Shown here: positions 37,101 through 49,100 of the stretch, in pieces
Position numbering within the stretch: position 1 is the stretch's first letter
Layout of the letters: each line of letters begins with the position of its first letter
Position numbers and translations under genes: made by a program
Notes under the pieces: generated by a model
Seen by the model: only the letters and a program-made list of their open reading frames with translations
The model's database searches: none
What the model was told of the DNA's origin: nothing
DNA from: Leptasterias polaris
Lineage: Eukaryota; Echinodermata; Asteroidea; Forcipulatida; Asteriidae
Length of the DNA: 64,000 nt
Direction of reading: 5' to 3'
Assembly (NCBI GenBank): GCA_037783415.1
Contig: JAZGTN010000027.1
Location: 620,001 to 684,000 of the forward strand

Positions 37101-40100
37101 CCGGCGGCCAAGACGGCCACGACGGCCACGACGGCCATGGCCGTCGGTGCCCTTGTTACTGGCCGTGGTGCCCCTCCAAAAATCATCTTCTTCAAAGCCA
37201 TAATTGCCGTGCCCTTCCCTGTTGGCCGTGGTGCCCTTTTTAATAGAAGTTAAATACATTATCAGTGTTGTTTAGAAGCACCAGCTGCCGCGATTTTTCG
37301 GAATATTTTGTACACAGTTGTCAATGATTACGAAAAAACCCACTTTTCTACACAGACGAAGCAGACAGTTGGAGATCCTTTTCTTTATTTAATGTTGGCC
37401 CCAGACACTATCCAGGCCTCACCTGGGAGAATGATTGACACTCCTATTGAGACCCAATTACTCTTATCTTAATCCTCTACAGTTTGTTATACAATTTGTA
37501 ACACTCAAAAGACAAGCTGCCTGTGTGGTGTCTCTGTGGTTAATCCTCTACAGATTGTTATACAATTGTTTTAGTTTGTAATACTCTTGCTTCACTCAAA
37601 AGACTAGCTGCTTGCATGCTTGTGTGTGGTGTCTTTGTGGTTTTGTGACCTGGTTTTGTGACTCATAGGAGTGGATGTTGTGTTCTTTTTAACCTGGAAA
37701 GTGTGTTGACATCTGGTGGCTTACAGTTTTACAGTTTGTTTATGAATAAGATGTGATTTATCAATATTTTATTCATGCAAATTGTTTCATCGGGTTAACC
37801 ACCCATAGGGGAACCTCTGGCCAATTTTCCAATTTATATATTTTTAATTTTGTGTATAAAAAACTTAGGGTAACTTGATTTACGACTAATTATTTATTGA
37901 TGGCCTTCGTGCCTTTTTTTAAATTGCATTTTTGGCCTTGGTGCCCAATCTACTGGCCTTGGTGCCCTCCAAAATTTGGCTTGCTCCAAGGCCAAAGTGG
38001 CCTTGCCCTAAAAATGTTGGAGTTTGAGGCCTGTTCTCCAGACTAATATTCTTATGCTCAGACTCCAAAATGATAAACAAAGAAGCTTTTTTGTGTGAGT
38101 TTAAGCCACAGTCTTCAACTTTACTGTTTTTATTTAGAACACCCCAGGCTACCAAAGTTTCTGCAAACCAGTCATATGAAAAACAAAAGCCTTACACCAG
38201 GCTACATTTGGATGACAAAAGGAATTATCCCTGATGGAGATATTATATCTTAAGATTTTGTGTTATTATTCCGACTGCCCAAAATTCTTTAGAACCCATT
38301 AAAAAGGAGACATGAGTCAAAGTTATGTGTGCCATAACAAAGTTGTTGTGTTTTCCCCCTTTCACAGGCAATCATCTTGCACTTATTCAAAAACGTATTC
38401 CTTCCATCACTATGATGATATTTTCAGTCAATAAAAACTCAAGGAAACACTTGAGCTCACGTACTTTGAGAGGATCTTGATTTTGTAAATAAATTTCATT
38501 TCTAAATTGATCCTTTTCTGACATAGATCCTTCTGACGCTACTTGTCAACAAGATTGGTGATCCAGACTATAAGGTGGCTGCAAGAGCTGTCCACCTCTT
38601 GCAGCGTTTAGGTCAGTAATAAAGTACTTTGAGTGCAGAAAGATTCTCGATAATGTTTTATGTTGTGTCTGATTGTTTGTGAACTTTCTTTTCGTGGTTG
38701 TTGGACAAAGGGGACCTGGGAGTATTATGAACTTAATAGACTGTGCAAGTCTCGTGCTTATTTGTACATTGGAAGTGCACAAGTTTGTTTCTTTCACGCT
38801 TTAAAGCAATGCACGCGAGACCAAAGTGGTCCCCAAAAATGTTTGAATCTGGGCGAGGCACAAAATAACTTCTAACAGTCCAGTGAAAAAAGGGATTGTG
38901 ATTTTGGATGAAAAAGAAATTAAATGTAGACATGGTCTGTTTGTATTTCTTAGAAACTAAAAACTTGCAACATCATTCACCTTAATACAGTGGACATGAC
39001 TAGGAAAATTGAAACTCTGTATGATTAATCTTTAATACTATTGTTTTATAATTTGTTTATTTTTGTGTGACTAGTCTAAATGTTTAATTACTGTGTGGCT
39101 TAAAGAACGTAGACAACATTGATATTTGTCAAAGATCAGTATGCGCACTTTATGCGATCTAACATTAACATGAAATAATAAACATTAATGATATAATAAA
39201 TAATTGGCATTTAAAGATGCTGTACTGCGTAAACTAAATCACAGCTCTTACAGTAATCAGCAAGTTAAGGGAATAAATTAATTAATTGTTAATCTACTGC
39301 AATAAATTGATTAATGTTGAAAGAGATATGCTTTAATAATTTTCTTGAATTTGTCTTTTTGGATGAAAAAAGTTAGACCGTTTCACTCCCTTGCTGCAGT
39401 GACTGAATTTAAGCTCAATGTTTCTTCAGAGTCACAAGAAAATAGTGAAGAAAAAATACCTCTTATTTTTTCACTGTTTTCAATCATTGGGTTTTGGACT
39501 CCTGAGATCAAAAATAATTCTGAAAAGTTATTTGCAACATTTACATTTTCAAATCTTGACAATGTTATTCACAATCTTTAACAGTGGAGATTCATACCAA
39601 CATGAAAGGAGTAGTCGTCACCGAGGTGGAATCCTTATTGTATCGTGCCAACGTCAGCCCAAAAGCACAGTAAGTCACAATAACATTTTTGATCTATTTA
39701 AAAAATACCACTGTGCCCCTTGACTGTTAGATTGTGGTTTATAGCAGGGAGTCGGTCATGAACAATTGATGTCCCTTCCATGGCATTTCAGCTGGGCCCA
39801 ATTTCATAGAGCTGCTTAAGCAGAGAATATTGCTTAACCATTTTCTGCTCAGCAAAAATGAGCAGGACACCAGTCACAAATTGTACACATGACAGGGTAG
39901 TTTGGCTGGTAACCTTATTCTGGTAAGCATAATTTTGTTGTGCTTAGCTACTTTTGTGCTTAAGAAGCTCTATGAAATGTGGCCCTGGTACCGTTGTTCT
40001 GCTAAGCATGTCTTAACTTTCATAGCTCTACATAATTGGACTTAGGACTGACTTTTAATAATGGTCTTCCTATATTATTGGACATTATTACATATTGAAT

Positions 40101-43100
40101 ATTTTTAAATTGTTTCTCGTTCATAAAAAAAAAGCTTAATCATAATCGAGTGGGTATTCCGATTCCAAATAAAGATAGTGGGATCCTGGTCTCACTCATA
40201 GTAAGTTCTAGTTTCAGAAAGTTAAACAGTTAATGATAATACTACTAATAATATGAACACACTTTATGGCCGGTATCCATAAAGTATTGAAGCTAATTAC
40301 ATTGTGAAAAGCTAAATATTTATGAAAAGCTAAATGAATTAGGGAAAAGCAAAATTAGGAAAAGCTAAATGAATAAGGGAAAAAGCAAAATTTAGGGAAA
40401 AGCAAAACTAGGAAAAGCTAAATGAATTAGGGGAAGAAAAAAAATTTGGAAAAGCTAAATGAATTAGGGAAAAGCAAAATTAGGAAAAGCTTAATGAATT
40501 AGGGAAAAGCAAAATTAGGAAAAGCTAAATGAATTGGGGAAAAGCAAAATTAGGAAAAGCTTAATGAATTAGGGAAAGCAAAATTAGGAAAAGCTAAATG
40601 AATTAGGGAAAAGCAAAATTAGGAAAAGCTCAATGAGTTAGGGAAAAGCAAAATTAGGAAAAGCTCAATGAGTTAGGGAAAAGCAAAATTTGGAAAAGCT
40701 AAATGAATTAGGGAAAAGCAAAATTAGGAAAAGCTCAATGAGTTAGGGAAAAGCAAAATTAGGAAAAGCTTAATGAATTAGGGGGAAATTTTTTTTTGGA
40801 AAAGCTAAATGAATTAGGGAAAAGCAAAATTAGGAAAAGCTTAATGAATTAGGGAAAAGCAAAATTAGGAAAAGCTAAATGAATTAGGGAAAAGCAAAAT
40901 TAGGAAAAGCTCAATGAGTTAGGGAAAAGCAAAATTAGGAAAAGCTTAATGAATTAGGGAAAAGCAAAATTAGGAAAAGCTCAATGAGTTAGGGAAAAGC
41001 AAAATTAGGAAAGCTTAATGAATTAGGGAAAAGCAAAATTAGGAAAAGCTAAATGAATTAGGGAAAGCAAAATTAGGAAAAGCTAAATGATCTCGCAAAA
41101 GCAAAAAGTCTACTTACAATCAAGCCCATTGAAAAATGAAATGAAATTTATGTGCATTATACTTTTAACAGTCTACATTATATTAACATCAAAGGTGTTC
41201 AGAAAAAAAAAATCTGCTAAAACTGGCCTGGAATTTTGTTGTTTGCCTTGATTCTTTAAAAATTGCTTCCCTTAAACTACTCCTTTGCAATTACAAATTC
41301 CTGACCAGGTTACAAAGTGCACTCACTTGGAATTTTTCACATTATCATCGACAAGTAAAGAGAACTCATTCCCTCACAAATGTAAATACTTTACTTTAAA
41401 AGATTGCATGACAATTACATTTACTCATTCTATGGTGTATTTTAAATTGTGCATTTTTCAAAAATGATAAACACAAAAGCTGCATCAGACTTGGACAAAC
41501 CCTAACTCGTTTGAGTGATTTACTTGGACCCTTCCTCACTTTAACAAAATCTAACCCCGTATGATAGCTCAATTCTCAAACTGTTGGATGCTGATGATTG
41601 TGGTGTGCTTTATCCCACCTGTTACACATATAGGCCATACGGGGTAAACTGTATCTTGTCGTCCCGTTCCGACCCCTGTGGGTCTAAGATAACTCTACAG
41701 TTTTTAACAGAGTAATTGCTGGAGATTACGATTCCGAAAGTTCTCCACAAAAACGCCAGTCAAATTTGAGAAATTATCCACCAAACATTGCACTAGATAA
41801 TCGACAGCGATTGAACACTGTTTACAGTTGTGATACGTCGGCTCGTTACATTTTATTTGAAACACCTGCGCACAGACACCATGTGATCTAAATTCGCCAA
41901 TCACATCCTAGGTCACACGTCATGTGACACCCCCAAACAAACATGGCGGCGCCCATGCCTCGCTCGGGTGAGAAAGACTCCGTGATAAATCCGAAGTGTT
42001 TTGTTCACCTAAAATCTGTCAAAGCTGAGAAAGCACAATATATTTTCAGGGAAGAGTAAAATCATGCATGAGGCCGTGTTCAAGCGCGTCGTCATGAGAT
42101 GAGATCATGTGTGTGAGATCACGAAAAACACAGCATCTTTTGATAGTAGGCCCTGTACTCGATATAGGCCTATACAGCATACAGTGCATATAGGCCTAAG
42201 GACCTCATGCGCTAATTTTTATTAGAGAACAAGGACATGCACAGAAAATAGGACCGAAACGCAGTTAAAATGTTCAATGTAAATAAATGTTAAATAAATA
42301 ATAAATGTTTGTAAATTATTAAAAATGTAGCTTCTCCCCGTGTCGAGAGTGAGAATCATGTATTAAGGCAAGCTTGAAGAAATGAGGCGTCATCATGGGG
42401 CCTATAGTTTTTGTTTGGGTTTTTTGAGGGCACCATTTTTTTACATTTTGTGTGGACTTTTTCTTCCTTTTTTGATCTTGGTGGGTTTTTTAATTATTTA
42501 TTTATGCCTTTTTATTGATGCTTTTTTATTTATTTATTAATTTTTTTATCAAATGATAAACCATAAGGGAAACTCAAATTGGTCACTTCCCTTCCTCTTT
42601 AACTGACCCGAAGTGATTTTAACGATAGTAGTGTTGGTACTACAACTTGTAAAACTTGATTAGTTTTGTTTATGTCTATAAAGGCAAAGCAACGTTGTTA
42701 GTCAATATAAGTGCAGTGCACTGGCAGCTTACATCTATCTCTATTGATACTCATTTTGCAAACAAAGTTCCGGTGGAAACTGCACATAGATACTGTCCAG
42801 TAGCCACTAAAATGGGACATTTTCGTACAATTTTTTGTTGTGGTTGTCAAGTAGTGGTGGTGTTCTGGATTCCAGTTTTGGTAAACAGAATTATTGTTAG
42901 CATCAGCAATGTGTTGCAGAATGACGTCGGGATCCATCGATAGATCAAAAAAAAAAAATTTTTTTGGGGGGCCTTGGATCAAGCGCCAGATTAGATCATT
43001 TTCTTCCTTTGACTCGGGTAGTGCAAAAACACTGTTCATAGCTTGACAAAAAGGACCTGCTTGATACCAGGGTAGTGGATGGTTGATAAGCTTGTAACAA

Positions 43101-46100
43101 AACTTATTATATCTAGTCCAGCCATGATCGCATAAGCAATTCTTAAATGCACGTGTGCTTATAATTTGAACCACAAGGAGTATGTGGATGTAAGCTGATT
43201 GTCTCACAATTTTCATAATTAATCCTTGTTTAAAGTTCAAACAAACTTTATTTCAAGAGTCAATTCAACACAATTAAATTACTTAATGGCAGCTGTCACT
43301 ATTTTTCATTCACCTTTATACTTTTCGGTTCCTGTGTGGACGGAGATTCTGTCCCCCTGGAGATTCTGTCCCCCCATATGGAGAACTGTGTACAAACTTC
43401 TTTGATAGCGCCCTCTTTTGAATCATCCCTCTCCAGCCCACGTTAATTTCCCATGGGGGACAGAATCTCTGGGGGACAGAATTCCCTATGACACCTGCAG
43501 TCTATAATCATATATGTACACACATATATTTAATAAATTTTAAGTAATCAACATCCAATAACGTTAAAGTGTACATCAACTTCAGTCTAGGCTCTCAAAT
43601 AAAAAATCATTGTTAAAAAGCCTTTTACTGTGTCTTTGCGATAAGGCACTTAACCATAGATAGCTTCTCTGTATCCAGGAGTAAAGATGTTTTACCAGCT
43701 CTACCGGCTATCAGGATTGATGATTTAATAAAGAGCGCTTGACTGGCTGCTTGGCCTCCTTGGTATTGAGACCCCAGAATATAGGAAATCTTGAGCTCAA
43801 TTATCAGATTATTCATGTACAAACAACATCCTGGTAATAAGACAGTTAACCATAGATAGTTTCTCTGCATCCAGGAGTACAAATCATGACCAGCTCTTCC
43901 AGAGACCAGGAATTTGATTGATGATACTGATCAGCCGCTATTGCTTCCTTTGGGCTTGAGAAAGATCTAAGATTACCGGAAGTCTTACTGCATTCAGCAT
44001 CAAATGATTAGAGAATCTGCTTATAGTTTATGCAAGTCAGTGACCTACTCCCAAGTTCTCACTATTGAATGTGATTGTTTCCTTTCACAGTAAATGCTCC
44101 AATCCCAGTTCTTACGACCTGAAATATTAAAACAAAACAGATCATAAAATTAACATGTTTTTATTAGTACGCTGTAGGACCTCAAGAGATCTTTGAATGT
44201 GATTGTTTCCTTTCACAGTAAATGCTCCAATCCCAGTTCTTACGACCTGAAATATTAAAACAAAACAGATCATAAAATTAACATGTTTTTATTAGTACGC
44301 TGTAGGACCTCAAGAGATCTTTTGCTTGACATGAAAGTAGAATCATTTTTGGCATGTACTTACCCTACAGCCACAATTTCATGTTTGAGAAAATTACGCT
44401 TGAACTAGTTTATAAACTGCTGTTTTGGAGACTACTATACTGGTTTTACTATAAACTGCTGTTTTGGAGACTACTTACCTGGTTTTACTATAAACTGCTG
44501 TTTTGGAGACTACTTACCTGGTTTTACTATAAACTGCTGTTTTGGAGACTGCTTACCTGGTTTTACTATAGAAAAAATAGAAGGAAAACAATAAGAAGGG
44601 GCTCGCTCTTTCAATCACAAAGAACTGTCCATATTTTTCATTCTTGCAACTGTTTTACTGAGTTGTTAACTCCTAAACGTATTCGTCACTTTCTGAAAAT
44701 AAAAAAACCAGACCTGCCTGCAGAGTGCTTTGTAAAAAAAATGCATATTGGGATGCATGACTTCATGGTAATAAGCCAACAGTAATCGCCACTCTGTGAA
44801 AAGCCTGTTTGCTAAGAGGCAGTCTGTTAGCAACTCTGTGAAAAGCCTGTTTGCTAAGGGGCGGTCTGTTAGCAACTTGTTGAAAAGCCTGTTTGCTAAG
44901 GGGCGGTCTGTTAGCAACTTGTTGAAAAGCCTGTTTGCAAAGGGGCGGTCTGTTAGCAACTTGTTGAAAAGCCTGTTTGCTAAGGGGCAGTCTGTTAGCA
45001 ACTTGTTGACAGGGTTTTCAACATTTGTCTGTGCTCACATGCAGGATATTTTCCAGAATTTCCAGAATAATTGTTTCTTTTTTAGAATATTCTTATCACA
45101 GTGGAACCATCACTGAACCAAATAAAGACATCAAACATTTTGCATGTCTTTCAAGAAATTGTGGTTTAAGAATTGGCTGAATCCCCGGCCAAAAACTTGG
45201 CTGATAAATAATCATCCATGGTATGCTGGACTCTCTTTCTTGCCTCCCCATGCCGAATACAATGGTAAACAATGGTGGCAGCCTATTGATCTCAGATAAT
45301 CCTTGTTTGTTCAACAACCAAAATGGAACTGTGGGTTACACAATAATCCCTGTAAAGGGGGAGGTTTCAAGCATGAATTCCAGTACCCTTGGTCCCTTTT
45401 AGTATTTGGTTAACAGAGTACAGTGTAACATAGTAAGTGCATGCACTGTGCACACTACACAATGGAATGTCCCGATGTGTTATAATATCTCCTGTTGTTG
45501 ACCTATGCCCCCCCAAAATGTTCTTTTGAAACAGGCTCATAAGGCTCTGTTTTCTGGTTTATAAAAGTTTTTCATTAATTGGTTAAAAAGGCCCTTTTTG
45601 CCTGAACTCCAATTTCAAACCACTTTAATAAAAGCCTTGGTGATGGTGGGTTAGAGGGAAACTCATAAAGCAGCATTAATATGAAAGAAATTGCAATTTG
45701 ATAGTGGAAAGAAATTGACAAAGAAATTGGAAAGAAATGACAATTAAAGGAGTTTGCAATCAAACATTGTAATCAATATTGGTTTTTTAGGTGTGCAGGC
45801 AAGCAAAGGAAATATGTTGTTATTGCCGGTTTTTAGGTGTTCGGCTAGCAGCCGAAAACCTATTGTTATTGTTAATTTAGTTTTTCTTTTTTTCTGCCTC
45901 TTCTTCTTCTCTCTGAACCTTCTCTTGCAGATTTCGCAAAAAGTTTAAGTTGTACAAACTTGAAACTTGGCATACTTGAACCTTAACATGAAGACGGCAT
46001 GCAAACAATGACGTCATGATGACGTCATCAGGTGTCGAATTACAGGGTTTTTAGACATTTTTTTTTTTATCTTTGAAATTCTGTAACAAATCACACTTAG

Positions 46101-49100
46101 GAGGCCAGTGGTTGCTTTATACGGGATCATACTTAGGTCATATAGGTCTTTATTTTTTGTTGTGTGCGTGACCTCACATGGCCTCTTCTTCCGGTCGAAA
46201 CCGGAAGTGCCTAGTAAATTGACAGTGGCAGAAAGTGGCAATGTTTTTTTGAGTTGTTTTTAACGATGTTGTAATCTTGCAAGTGTCAGGTTTGAAAAAA
46301 TTGTACCGGTGACGTCACACAATCCAAAAGCGCCCTCTAGCGGCAGGTTGAAAAAAATTCAATACACACTTTTACTTGATGTCTGTGGCAAAGTTTATGA
46401 GAATCTGTTCAAAACTTGTAAATATGATGACCTTTATGCAGACAACATATTTGTGGAGTCGTAGTTTGATGACGTCATCGTGTGTCACGTGGTAAGGCCT
46501 TAAAGGTGCACTTTTTGAAGCCTTGTATCTACTAAACCAAACAGCCGATTGAGTTGAAACTTGGTGTACTGTTAGACATCGGCCATGGCTTGTAAAATGT
46601 GAAGTGACGTCATGATGACGTCATCAAATTATTTTAATTTTTTTTTATACAAAATCAAAGCTTAGTATTTGGAAAAATCATAACTCCCGAACCAGACATT
46701 CGATTTTTGTTATCTACATATCATCAGAAAGGTATTTGAAAACCTAATGGATGATACAAAGGGTGTGACCCCATTTGACCTTTACTTCCGGTCGAAACCG
46801 GAAGTTAAAGTTTTGTATATGAAATTCTTATCTCATTTACTTAAATTTACTTAAATTTGTATATTTATGTGATTCTACAAATGTTTACAATCTGTGACCC
46901 CATTTGACCTTCACTTCCGGTCCAAACCGGAAATATAAGTTTGCACATACAAAAATGTGTATCTTATTAATGAAACGTGGTACAATAATAATCATTGCAT
47001 CAATTTAAAGCTCTTGGGCAATTCTAGATATCTTGTACAAAGTGTGACCCCATTTGACCTTTAGTTCCTGTCAAAACCCGAAGTTGAAGTTTCATATGAC
47101 AACCTTTATGCTATGATTTTGCACAGAGATCAACAAGAGGTACAAATAAATATTTTGCCCGTCAGCACAGCACAAGGAGACAAAAAACCTGCACACAATA
47201 ATTTTCCTATTTTTATTTACGCAGTCACTTTATTACGTTCAAGCCGAACACCCTGAGTTTGTCCACAAACCCTAGTTCTTTTTTCATTTTTCTTTTTTTC
47301 TTTATCTACGGCTAGTTTGAAAGTAAACCAATGAATCTTTAGAGCTATGCCCATCCAAAACTTTGAAACCTCTGAATGAGTAGACAGGCCAGTGAGATTG
47401 ACTGCAGGTTTGGGATTAGGTAGTACAGTCGTTTGACCAGTTCGGGATCATTGACCAGTTCGGGATCACTTCAACTTTGCAATAACCAAATAATTATATT
47501 ACTTCTCACATTACCAATTTTATGTTGATACATGTGAAGAATAACATACATTAAACCAACAAACCAAAAATAAGGTGCCAAACATCATCGGCAAATTAAT
47601 TATGGCCATTTTCCTGAAGTTTGTGTGCGAAATTGATCATTATTTTGTTTAAAAATGTTGGTTGAAAAACGCTGTTAAAACTTCTCACCTTTAGAATTTG
47701 AACGCCAGTGCGAAAAACATTTATGTCAAATGCTAAGAATGTGTAAAAAATGTTTTACATAAATACTGAGCAGTCGTCTTGTTTTTTTGAGGAGACGAAA
47801 TTACCAAAATCGTCTTTGGGGGGGCATTGTACTCTTGACCAGTTCGGGATCACTCAACATCTCATTGCGTCAAATGGTGCCGCACTAACTTTACTAAGTG
47901 AGGTAAAATCATACTGCTGCAGTAGAAAGTTTATTTATTGCTTTTGAGATACATTACTTCAACAAATTCTTGTAGATTGTTTTTTGTGTGTGAGAAAATG
48001 AAACTTGGAGGGGTCAATGTTGCTTTTTGGTGCGCTTCACTTTTCCCATTGCCTTTGCTGTTGTTTTGTGTTTTTGTCGCTGCGTTTTTGCGCTGCTGTT
48101 GAAGACACTTGCATGACATTCACTAAAGAAAGGAAGTCCAAGTCCATGCCAACACACTTCTGAAGTTTCGTGTCCTTGAGAGACAGTTTTATGAATGGGA
48201 GTATGGGTTTGCAATAAAGGGCACACTACTGATTCAGAATAGATTCAACTGATCCTGAACTGGTCAAACAGGTGACGATACTTTTCTCAAAGCCTCTTCA
48301 AAAGTACTAATCTTTTTTTGTCAGTGGATACTTGGTGAGTTTTATGACATGTTTAGGTAAACTGATCAACTTTTTGGTTTAAGATGTCAAAGAGATTGCA
48401 ACAAAAAACAACGTGAATTCAAAAAGTGATCCAGAACTGGTCAAATGACTGTATTGCGCATTCACCACCGATGGACCAATACTATATAAATGTAGTAGGG
48501 TTGGGAGGTTTTTTATCAACCCTACTACATTTCAGGTTAACCATTTGACCTTAAACAAAAGTTGATATCTCAAGGCTCAAATTAGTTGGCACACGTTAAT
48601 TTGGCACACAATCGACCACAGTATCTTGGGGAATTACTCATAAGTTGACATCGATGGGAAATAGATTGCTACTCAAGACCTACGTTCTTTGATTGGAAAC
48701 AAATTGCTACCCAACTCCTTTTTCTTTGATTGGAAATAAATGAAGACAGTGTTTGCCACGAAATGGTGCTCGGGTCTTCGGTTTATTGATGTATCCTCCC
48801 AATATACGTACAAGTATAGAACTGGTTTTAAGCTGCTTTCAACTTCAGAATTTCAGTAAATTTTTACATACAGTGAAAATCATTATAAAGATTAGAATGG
48901 TAATAGTATAAGAAAATGATGTCATTCATTTTTTTGTTCATTCCCTCAACTATGATGGAACATACAGAATAACAGCTGTCGGTCTGAACGATAATAATGA
49001 CTTGAAGAAAACAAGTTATGGCCATTGCCATTGGATATTGTTATTTCTCAAAGCAGTGCACATCAATCACTGCTCTGACAGCGGTTATTCAGTATGTTCC

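Noticed and set aside
44354..45116. ORFs with KLLFWRLLTWFYY and SLFAKGRSVSNLLK repeats
   Set aside because: Products of tandem arrays with unit lengths that keep frames open. Composition is not protein-like, and there is no start context.
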